34,152 nt of DNA from positions 1-34,152 of the forward strand of contig CANGWC010000001.1 of the NCBI GenBank assembly GCA_947457515.1. Direction: 5' to 3'. This document shows, piece by piece, positions 16,873 to 23,358 of the stretch (within the stretch, counting starts at the first letter, position 1; every line of letters begins with the position of its first letter). Below the pieces are notes generated by a model. The model was not told the DNA's origin, searched no databases, and was given only the letters and a program-made list of their open reading frames with translations. Source of the stretch: Silvanigrellaceae bacterium. Its GTDB lineage: Bacteria; Bdellovibrionota_B; Oligoflexia; Silvanigrellales; CANGWC01. The translations under genes were made by a program, and so were the position numbers.

Positions 16873-17457
16873 TTAAGCTTTTTTCTGTCTCAATAACCCA
16901 ACTTGATCTCGAAGATACTCTGAAATCTTTTGAACTGCTTCTGCTGTCACACCTTTAAGTTCAATCCCATAGCCCGTAGCATCTTTCTCAACTCTCACAA
17001 CTTTACCTTTAAGAACCATAGGCTTACCAAGGCCTTGAGTTTGTTTAATAGCGATATGAATAGATTCATTGAGTTGAAGACCTTTTTCTTCTGTTTTCAA
17101 AAAGACTCCATTTAAAGAAATATTAGAAAGCACACAAGAAAATATTTTCTTATTATTATGGACAACAACTGTTTCTTTAATACTTGCTCTTAATCCAGAA
17201 ATTCTTTTTTCTGAAGTTTCTTCTACAAATGGAGTTACTTTAGAAACTTCAGGTTTTTTAATAGGTAGAGGAAGAGGTGGTTTAACATCTACAGCTAATT
17301 CAGGAACATCTTTTAAAGATTTCCAATTTTCCATACCTTCACGAAAAACAAGATCTGTTTGTTTGATATCCCCTTGAGAAATAAACACTTCAAGCTCTGC
17401 TTGGGTGACTGGACCCATTTGCTTTTTCTGAACGTAATAATACCAGATTCTTTCCAT
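16873..17457 (-). CDS. GYF_2 (DUF4339) plus PilZ domain protein, probable c-di-GMP effector
   Basis: The N-terminal ~55 residues are a GYF_2 module: RIWYYYVQKKQMGPVTQAELEVFI...DLVFREGMENWKSLKDVPEL. After a Pro-rich linker, the C-terminal PilZ-type domain shows LRASIKETVVVHNNKKIFSCVLSNISLNGVFLKT, then GKVVRVEKDATGYGIELKG. This matches the (D/N)xSxxGxxL and GxxxxxxxxGxGIxF layout. The ligand-binding RxxxR before the domain is not clear (RISGLRASIKE), so c-di-GMP binding is inferred. ATG 17457 puts the GYF_2 module at the N-terminus; the ORF track start is GTG 17496. The GYF_2/PilZ pairing is the kind found in Bdellovibrio-like bacteria. Confidence 0.8.
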   Translation of the reverse strand: MERIWYYYVQKKQMGPVTQAELEVFISQGDIKQTDLVFREGMENWKSLKDVPELAVDVKPPLPLPIKKPEVSKVTPFVEETSEKRISGLRASIKETVVVHNNKKIFSCVLSNISLNGVFLKTEEKGLQLNESIHIAIKQTQGLGKPMVLKGKVVRVEKDATGYGIELKGVTAEAVQKISEYLRDQVGLLRQKKA

Positions 17458-17604
17458 ACTTGCTTTTCGGACTTTAAATTTAAGATTTAATCTCACTAGG
17501 GGTTATTTTGACGAAATACCTTAGCAACTTCTGTAAACACTTAATTCTATAGCATTCTTTTAAAGGCAGGTTTTGCATGAAATCTTCAAAAAAGAGGAGT
17601 TAAA

Positions 17605-18828
17605 CTATTTACTGAGATTTATTGTTTGATATTCGATGCCGTTTTTGACGTATTCTTTGAGTTTATTTTCATCTTGAGACTTACCTGTATAAATCCAAAC
17701 ACTGAAAACATGTAAGGCTTTATCCATCTGGGTCACATCATAGAAGAGTCCAAAATCGGAATTTGGAGAGGAATATCCTAATTTTTCCCAATCATTGGGT
17801 TCCATTTTAAAGGGAGCTATGCCAGTGGTTCCCTTTAAAGGCCTAAAGCCCATAAAGACTCTGTCATTATCTTTACTCCAAACAATAGAACCTGATTTTC
17901 TAGGTTTATCTTTAGACCATCTGGGAAGATCAAATTTATAACGGGAGCGGTTATCTCCATAATTAAACCCATAAAGAACACCGCTGCCTTTTTGAAAAGA
18001 CTTTCCTTCAAAAGGAAAGTCGATAACTATTGGGAAATAAAGAGCATTATCGTATACAGTCAGATCACAACAAATCTGATCACTGATTTTCATTCCTAAA
18101 AGATTTAAAGAAAGCGCAAATTCTACACCGGTTCCCACAGGCCCAGAAGTTACCCCGGTAATAGGAGTCTGAAAGTTTTCATGGGTAAATTCTGAAGTAA
18201 ACAAAAACTTTGAGAGCAGTTTTCCATTAATTTGACCATTTTTAAAGATATCATGAGATTTCATCTTCAGATTATTTAATAGAATATTATTTTCACCAGA
18301 AAATTCATAAGAATAATCTTTCCATTTGAACTTCTTGGATTTAATAGGCGTTTTTAAGGAGAATTGTTTGAATTTTTTCTTAAAAGAAGGACATTTTCCA
18401 ATAAAAATAGACTTTTGAGAGAATTTTAGCTTAACAGAGTACAGTAAAGGGCATTTTTCTTTAAGTTTCTGTTGATTTTGTTGACATTTATTATCGCAAG
18501 TCGAAAAATCCTCATCATCTACAATGAATCGGTGAATGGAATAATTCAAATCCCCTAATTTACCTTTGATTTTACCTTTAAAGGGATCCCCTTTCTCTGG
18601 TGGAGTGAAAGATGCTCTCCCTTTTAACTTGATTTGTGGACTACGAAAAACAAGAGACCCTGATTCCACCTCTTCAATTTGGATAGGAATAGATTTATAG
18701 TTTTGTCCATTAATGGCAACAATATCTTTTCGATATGTATTGATGAGTTTAGGGAAATCTTGCACATCCATCAACACAGGATGCGCATAAAGCCGAACCA
18801 TAAGTAAAAAATAGAATAGAATTTTCAC
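17605..18828 (-). CDS. Exported protein of unknown function
   Basis: A signal peptide (KILFYFLLMVRLYA, cleavage before HPVLMD) precedes about 390 residues. The mature part looks like an all-beta envelope or secreted protein: short strands, many Lys/Ser/Gly, and a CDNKCQQ...C...C cluster around residues 110-145 that could form disulfides. Two further Cys sit side by side (DQICCDL). No family recognised. It is divergent from ribA, with 47 bp between starts, so promoters overlap. GGAG at 17597-17600 lies beyond its stop and is unrelated to this gene. Confidence 0.75.
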   Translation of the reverse strand: MKILFYFLLMVRLYAHPVLMDVQDFPKLINTYRKDIVAINGQNYKSIPIQIEEVESGSLVFRSPQIKLKGRASFTPPEKGDPFKGKIKGKLGDLNYSIHRFIVDDEDFSTCDNKCQQNQQKLKEKCPLLYSVKLKFSQKSIFIGKCPSFKKKFKQFSLKTPIKSKKFKWKDYSYEFSGENNILLNNLKMKSHDIFKNGQINGKLLSKFLFTSEFTHENFQTPITGVTSGPVGTGVEFALSLNLLGMKISDQICCDLTVYDNALYFPIVIDFPFEGKSFQKGSGVLYGFNYGDNRSRYKFDLPRWSKDKPRKSGSIVWSKDNDRVFMGFRPLKGTTGIAPFKMEPNDWEKLGYSSPNSDFGLFYDVTQMDKALHVFSVWIYTGKSQDENKLKEYVKNGIEYQTINLSK

Positions 18829-18875
18829 AAAATTATATTATAGTCTAAATCAATCTGAGAAATATATCGAACTCT

Positions 18876-19475
18876 ATGACACATATCCGTAACCAAGTCA
18901 CAATTCCTATTCTAAACGGTAAGCTTAAAGCTCAGTTTATCACATTTCATGGATTATGTGATTCCTTAGAGCATGTTGCCTTAGGCTTAGGACCCTGGGA
19001 AACCTCTCAAATCCCTTTAGTCAGATTACACTCTGAATGTTTCACAGGAGATACCTTTATGTCTTCTCGCTGTGACTGCGGAGCTCAACTTCAAGAAGGT
19101 CTTTGGAGATGTTCTGAAGAAGGAGGAATCCTTCTTTACTTAAAGCAAGAAGGAAGAGGAATAGGCCGTTATAATAAAATTGATGCCTACTCCTTACAAA
19201 TTAATGAAGGTCTCGATACATTCAGTGCCAACAAGGCTTTACATCTTCCTATTGACTCCAGAAGTTATCAAAGTGCTGCTGAAATGCTTTTAGCTTTAGA
19301 TAAACCTAGAATTAGACTTCTGACTAATAACCCAGAAAAACACAAACAGCTCTTAGACTGGGGAATCGATGTTGTAGAGATCATCCCTACGGGAACTTAT
19401 ATGAATCCTGATAATGAAGACTATCTGAGAGCTAAGATGAAGACTGGTCATACCCTTCAGTTGACCAAACAATAG
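18876..19475 (+). CDS. ribA: GTP cyclohydrolase II
   Basis: First step of riboflavin synthesis: GTP to 2,5-diamino-6-ribosylamino-4-pyrimidinone 5'-phosphate. The zinc ligands are in HSECFTGDTFMSSRCDCGAQL. The catalytic loop is YLKQEGRGIGRYNKIDAY. GLDTFSANKAL and IRLLTNNPEKHKQL are family motifs. At 199 residues it is a stand-alone RibA, not the RibBA fusion. It is monocistronic in this window and overlaps the 3' end of cysS by 44 bp on opposite strands. Confidence 0.95.
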   Translation: MTHIRNQVTIPILNGKLKAQFITFHGLCDSLEHVALGLGPWETSQIPLVRLHSECFTGDTFMSSRCDCGAQLQEGLWRCSEEGGILLYLKQEGRGIGRYNKIDAYSLQINEGLDTFSANKALHLPIDSRSYQSAAEMLLALDKPRIRLLTNNPEKHKQLLDWGIDVVEIIPTGTYMNPDNEDYLRAKMKTGHTLQLTKQ

Positions 19476-20841
19476 TCCCTTCTTTCTTCAAGATAAAATG
19501 AGGAAAAGTTGTATCAGAAACTTCATAACCTTGTGACATCAAATCATCTCTCAAACGATCTGATTCTTTCCAGTTTTTGTGTAATTTAGCTTCTAATCTT
19601 AACCGGCACTGTTCCTTAATCTCTGAAGACATCTCAATGACTTTCTGAGAATGAGAAGTCTTCTGTGTGATTCCTAATATCTTTAACATTGCGGGAATAC
19701 AGATTTGAGCATTGGGTTTATCTATGACTTTCCAAAGAACAGCTAATGCTTTAGGTGTATGAAAATCTTCACATAAGTGCTGCATAAACTCTTTTAAATC
19801 AGGATCATCTTTTGGGTATTCTTTTAAATCTTGTCCCATAAAAGGTTTGAGTCTTTGTAAACTGATCTGAGATGATTTTAAGCTCTCCCATGAAAAAATA
19901 AGTTCTTTTCGATAATGGGCCTGTAGACAGAACCATTTAAACTCTTGAGCCGTAAATCCTTTATCCTTGATGGTTCTTAAGGTTACAAAGTTACCTAAAG
20001 ATTTAGACATTTTTTCATTTTTAAGATTTAAGAAACAAGTGTGTATCCAATACTTTGCTAAAGATGTTCCAAATGCTCCCTGACTCTGAGCAATTTCATT
20101 GGTGTGATGAATGGGAATATGATCTTGTCCTCCACCATGCAAATCAAAATAGTGTCCTAAATATTTTGAAGACATTGCCGTGCATTCAATATGCCATCCG
20201 GGAAATCCAACTCCCCAAGGACTAGGCCATTCCATCTGTCTTTTAGGAGACTCAGGGCTAAATTTCCATAAAGCAAAATCAGTGGAACTTCTTTTCTCTC
20301 CCATATCAACTCTTGCTCCTGCAAGAATATCTTTGATCTTAAGTCCTGACATAATGCCATAATCCGGGCATTTCTGTGTATCAAAATAAATTCCATCTTT
20401 TGTTTGGTAAGACCAACCTTTAGATTCTATTGCCTGAATGACTTCTATTTGTTCCTGAATGTAATCTGTTGCTTTACACCAAACTGTAGGTTCTAAAAGA
20501 TCTAAACTCCGCCAATCTTTTTGGAAAATATCTAAATACTCCTTTGACACTTCCCAAACTGATTTACCTAATCTTCGCGCACCTTTCTCCATTTTATCTT
20601 CACCCTGATCTTCATCATCAGTGAGGTGTCCAACATCTGTAATATTAACAACATGAGTCACAACATAACCTAAATGCTCGAGAACTCTTCGAAAAAGATC
20701 TTGAGAAATATAGGTTCGAAAATTACCAATATGGGCTTCATCGTAAACGGTTGGACCACAAGCATAAAATCCTACTTGATCAGGTTTTATGGATTGAAAA
20801 ATTTCTAAGGAACGGCTGTAGGTATTATAAATTTTAAGCAT
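19432..20841 (-). CDS. cysS: Cysteinyl-tRNA synthetase
   Basis: Class I aminoacyl-tRNA synthetase charging tRNA-Cys. The N-terminal YACGPTVYDEAHIGNFRTYI holds the HIGH-like HIGN and the first zinc Cys. Further zinc ligands are in GWHIECTAMS and the following HHTNEIAQ. The KMSKS loop is NEKMSKSLGNF. The C-terminal helical anticodon-binding part ends in RLRDDLMSQGYEVSDT. Length (469 aa) is normal. The gene lies 17 bp downstream of a small membrane protein gene and runs tail-to-tail into ribA with a 44-bp overlap. Confidence 0.97.
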   Translation of the reverse strand: MLKIYNTYSRSLEIFQSIKPDQVGFYACGPTVYDEAHIGNFRTYISQDLFRRVLEHLGYVVTHVVNITDVGHLTDDEDQGEDKMEKGARRLGKSVWEVSKEYLDIFQKDWRSLDLLEPTVWCKATDYIQEQIEVIQAIESKGWSYQTKDGIYFDTQKCPDYGIMSGLKIKDILAGARVDMGEKRSSTDFALWKFSPESPKRQMEWPSPWGVGFPGWHIECTAMSSKYLGHYFDLHGGGQDHIPIHHTNEIAQSQGAFGTSLAKYWIHTCFLNLKNEKMSKSLGNFVTLRTIKDKGFTAQEFKWFCLQAHYRKELIFSWESLKSSQISLQRLKPFMGQDLKEYPKDDPDLKEFMQHLCEDFHTPKALAVLWKVIDKPNAQICIPAMLKILGITQKTSHSQKVIEMSSEIKEQCRLRLEAKLHKNWKESDRLRDDLMSQGYEVSDTTFPHFILKKEGTIVWSTEGYDQSSS

Positions 20842-20858
20842 ACATTTAGAGTATAAGA

Positions 20859-21071
20859 TTATAGGGTTTTGACATACTTCAAAGACTTACCGTACCCCAA
20901 AGTCAGAAAAATCAAAATAATTAAAGGATGAGGATTTAGAAAACTGATCAAAAACACATGTGCAGCCACAATAGATAAAAGAAAAAACTTCTCTTTAAAA
21001 GGCCATAGCAGAAAAACAGTCCCCCATAATGCTGCAAATAAATCTTTAGAATAAAGAGAAATGAAATCCAT
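20859..21071 (-). CDS. Small hydrophobic membrane protein upstream of cysS
   Basis: A 70-residue ORF with two hydrophobic segments (about residues 8-24 and 30-60). No family recognised. It sits 17 bp upstream of cysS on the same strand, which supports it as a real leader gene. Its small size and biased composition mean it could still be spurious. Confidence 0.45.
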   Translation of the reverse strand: MDFISLYSKDLFAALWGTVFLLWPFKEKFFLLSIVAAHVFLISFLNPHPLIILIFLTLGYGKSLKYVKTL

Positions 21072-21417
21072 AAAATGGATATCGGTTTATCTTTTGATCT
21101 TATGTGAAAGAGGATTGACGTATCTTAGAATAAGAATAAATCAATTCTATTTTAGATTAAATTCAATAAGTTACCTAAATCCTGCTGCATTTGGATTTAT
21201 CGATCTTTTAAGATTTCTTTCCAGCTTGTCTGACTTCAATCTTCGTTGAAGAAATGTCTCCCATCTGCTTTGTAGTAAAAGCTAATCAAATGGCTTTGTA
21301 AGTCGTTTTGTCAGTGCAGTTTTAAGGATTTTAAGGTGATTTCGGAAATACAAAAACTTTAAAAATCTCCAAAATATTTCACGAAGAATCAGAAGTATCC
21401 ATATATCCCTAATAAGA
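21072..21417. other. Intergenic region between cysS cluster and island edge
   Basis: No convincing gene. The 62-residue plus-strand ORF here lacks a domain or a clear ribosome site. Short minus-strand frames are broken by stops and may be remnants of older insertions next to the tRNA 3'-end fragment, but I cannot identify them. Confidence 0.3.
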
Positions 21418-21440
21418 TTCAATTCCCGGCTCCTCCACCA
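21418..21440 (+). other. Displaced tRNA 3' end (T-loop to CCA), probable attachment-site scar
   Basis: TTCAATT (T-loop), CCCGG (3' side of the T-stem), CTCCTCC (3' acceptor strand), A (discriminator) and CCA have exactly the 7+5+7+1+3 spacing of a tRNA or tmRNA 3' end. The upstream bases (CCCTAATAAGA) do not pair with CCCGG and no 5' half exists, so this is a fragment. The acceptor and discriminator A would suit tRNA-Tyr or tmRNA; which one is not decidable here. Such orphan 3' ends mark tRNA-targeting integration. Confidence 0.7.
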
Positions 21441-21448
21441 TTTCTTCT
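21432..21448 (+). repeat. Direct repeat, left copy (att-like)
   Basis: CCTCCACCATTTCTTCT. It begins inside the tRNA 3' end and matches 16 of 17 bases of the copy at 23186-23202. The pair brackets the abiE cassette. Confidence 0.6.
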
Positions 21449-21560
21449 ATAAATTATTGTTAATATTTAATCTTTTTTAGTGATAGCCCTTTTTTGCACC
21501 ATTTGTGGGTCTGCTTTTCTCGTTCTTCCAAGACGTTGTCTGGTAAAATAGTTTCTAAAA

Positions 21561-22445
21561 TCAGGCTTGGTATGAGTTAGCTCCGATTAAATTATGCTCG
21601 TCGAGATAGAGATTGATTTCATTCATCACTGTTTGAATGTCAGTATCCAAGTCTTTTTGAACTACAGGGTCGATAGCCTTTAAATATATGCTCCAATACC
21701 GTTGGATGTTTTTAATTTGGTCTTTTGGAATAGATAATTTTTGAATGCTGGTTCCCCGGTTTGTGAATGTGGCCTTGATTGCTGTCTTTACCACTTTTTT
21801 GTCGACCACATCGCCACGGACTAATAATAAAAGATCGTGATAATCTTTCATGCGACTATTTCGATCGGACCGTGCCACGGCAGTTTCTAATTTTTCAGCA
21901 AAGATGCTTTCAACTGGATAGGCCCATAGATGAATTTCTTTTTCAAATAATGGAGCTTTTTCTGTTCCTAAAAGTTTCATTGTGATTTCGGTTGGCTTCA
22001 CAGAATCGCCGACACCAACATCAATAAAGACTTTGGTTTTTGTGTTTCCTAATTTTCCAATGACCGATACTTGATAACCTGGATATTTCATATGGACATG
22101 GGGTAATGGCCCCACATCTAAATTTTCAAAAATAAAACCATCAGCCAATGTCAGAGCCGATACTTCACTCAAATATTTTCTTACATCGTCAATAGATGCG
22201 GTCAGGTCTTTAATTAAAAAATCGAGATCACGTGTTTCCCTTTGTAGTTCAATATAGCGGAGCAAGCACATTGCTCCTTTGAAAATAAAGTTTTTCCTAT
22301 ACGGTGAAATTGCGAGCCGAGCGAGCCACCTCTCAAGGACCACTTCTTGCCAAACATCATTAAAAGTTCGGTTCTGTTTTTGCGCGATGTTTTTTACTTT
22401 TTCTTTGGTGGAATCCTCAATAGCTTTGGAGTTGATTTGGTTCAT
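21561..22445 (-). CDS. abiEii: AbiEii-type nucleotidyltransferase toxin
   Basis: Toxin of the AbiE type IV toxin-antitoxin and phage-abortive system (DUF1814/MenT-like nucleotidyltransferases). FIFKGAMCLLRYIELQRETRDLDFLI holds the nucleotidyltransferase G-x-L...RDxDF motif. The later EKLETAVARSDRNSRMKDYHDLLLL matches the family's EKlxAxxxR..xKDxyDL block. The ORF track starts at 22499, but ATG 22445 overlaps the abiEi stop as ATGA and gives a normal N-terminus (MNQINSKAIEDSTKEK; 294 aa). No truncation or missing active-site residue was seen. Codon composition is more G+C-rich than neighbouring genes, suggesting transfer. Confidence 0.88.
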   Translation of the reverse strand: MNQINSKAIEDSTKEKVKNIAQKQNRTFNDVWQEVVLERWLARLAISPYRKNFIFKGAMCLLRYIELQRETRDLDFLIKDLTASIDDVRKYLSEVSALTLADGFIFENLDVGPLPHVHMKYPGYQVSVIGKLGNTKTKVFIDVGVGDSVKPTEITMKLLGTEKAPLFEKEIHLWAYPVESIFAEKLETAVARSDRNSRMKDYHDLLLLVRGDVVDKKVVKTAIKATFTNRGTSIQKLSIPKDQIKNIQRYWSIYLKAIDPVVQKDLDTDIQTVMNEINLYLDEHNLIGANSYQA

Positions 22446-23026
22446 GTCAGTGCCTCTATATATGGAACGATGTCGACCCGTAGTTCTTTCGCATAACAAG
22501 CGAGCTTAGATAGATCGGGCTTATGTTCATCTGTTCTTTTTAGGTAAGATTTTAGGGAATACATGGCGGATTCTTTTGATAGTTTTTTAAAGGCATCCAC
22601 CACGCATCTTTCTTTATCAAAAATGTAGGTCTTATATTCGCCGAGCTTGAGCCGAACCCGGCCCAGTTTAAAATTGCGGGTGCGGATGATTTTTGTTTTA
22701 GGTCTTTTTATAAGTCCGCCTTCATGAGGAACGGCGATCCAGTATTGCCTTTGAATTTCTTGTGTAAGTCCATAGTAAGAAAGTGCGGAAATAAGGCAGA
22801 TGGTTCCATCGGGGATGCTGTTGGCCATTTCAAGTAGGTCTTGCCATTCAAACGGTGCGGAACTTTCAACCTTGGGGTTTCTATAAACCCCGTGAGAAAC
22901 CCGCTCTATGGCCCCTGTCTTCGCATAATAAGCCAGACTGTTGGCTTTGATACCAAGAGCCTTAGCTTCCTTGCTTGTAAAGGAGGGCCGTTTTAGAAGT
23001 TTATTGAGATCCTTATTTATTGCCAT
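22442..23026 (-). CDS. abiEi: AbiEi-type antitoxin / autorepressor
   Basis: A 194-residue antitoxin with an N-terminal winged-helix domain (NKLLKRPSFTSKEAKALGIKANSLAYYAKTGAIERVSHGVYRNP). This is followed by the AbiEi C-terminal domain (DGTICLISALSYYGLTQE, KTYIFDKERCVVDAFKKL). Known AbiEi proteins neutralise the toxin and bind inverted repeats upstream to repress the operon. It precedes abiEii with an ATGA overlap. The start ATG 23026 lacks a Shine-Dalgarno sequence (TTTTCCT precedes it) and lies about 7 bases from a predicted -10 element, so the mRNA may be leaderless. Confidence 0.9.
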   Translation of the reverse strand: MAINKDLNKLLKRPSFTSKEAKALGIKANSLAYYAKTGAIERVSHGVYRNPKVESSAPFEWQDLLEMANSIPDGTICLISALSYYGLTQEIQRQYWIAVPHEGGLIKRPKTKIIRTRNFKLGRVRLKLGEYKTYIFDKERCVVDAFKKLSKESAMYSLKSYLKRTDEHKPDLSKLACYAKELRVDIVPYIEALT

Positions 23027-23032
23027 AGGAAA

Positions 23033-23061
23033 ATTCTAATATTCTTACCCAAAAAGATCAA
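23033..23061 (-). promoter_or_regulatory. Predicted abiE promoter
   Basis: On the minus strand, TTGATC (23061-23056), a 17-bp spacer and TAGAAT (23038-23033). The expected start of transcription falls on or next to the ATG of abiEi. It overlaps the inverted repeat, as expected for autorepression. Confidence 0.6.
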
Positions 23062-23076
23062 CTGGGTAAGAATATT
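23038..23076. promoter_or_regulatory. Perfect inverted repeat, candidate AbiEi operator
   Basis: AATATTCTTACCCA (23038-23051) and its exact reverse complement TGGGTAAGAATATT (23063-23076) are separated by 11 bp. Arms of 14 bp with no mismatch cover the region from the -10 to beyond the -35 of the abiE promoter. AbiEi antitoxins are known to bind inverted repeats at this position. Confidence 0.65.
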
Positions 23077-23358
23077 CAAATTCAAAAGTCTGGTGAACCC
23101 TAAAATTTAATATTAATATGAGGCCCAACGAGGCACGCAACAGGCTAAATAACTAAAAACACTGAATTAAATTTTATTAAAAATACCTCCACCACTTCTT
23201 CTGTACGTACTTTTTAAATCTTAGTTATTTAACATCTATCGTTATATATTTGTTATGATTAAATAATTTTGATTTTAAATCGACTTTTTCAAAATAAATA
23301 TTGAAAAATAATATTTATTTCTATAATATCTGAAAATAATATAAAGGGAAAAGTCTAA
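23077..23358. other. AT-rich region between abiE operator and helicase gene
   Basis: It holds the right direct repeat (23186-23202) and the upstream region of the helicase-like gene. AAAGGGAAAAG at 23343-23353, just before ATG 23359, is a good ribosome site. Nothing else recognised. Confidence 0.4.
23186..23202 (+). repeat. Direct repeat, right copy (att-like)
   Basis: CCTCCACCACTTCTTCT, one mismatch to 21432-21448. The tRNA-like bases left of the core (CCCGGCT) are not present here, so identity is limited to the core. Confidence 0.6.

Larger units (their letters stand above)
21432..23202. mobile_element. Putative tRNA-end-associated abiE defence cassette (about 1.8 kb)
   Basis: The segment is bounded by direct repeats that contain a tRNA 3' end and carries only abiEii and abiEi. 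It is visibly richer in G+C than the flanking chromosome. No integrase or transposase lies inside, so it would need mobilisation in trans or is a decayed insertion. Limits are taken from the repeats; the true element could be larger. Confidence 0.5.

Noticed and set aside
21061-21249. 62-residue plus-strand ORF next to the island
   Set aside because: No motif, no convincing ribosome site, starts inside the small membrane protein gene on the other strand.
21418-21440. Complete tRNA gene
   Set aside because: Only the T-loop, the 3' T-stem strand, acceptor strand and CCA are present; no 5' acceptor, D-arm or anticodon arm is found upstream.
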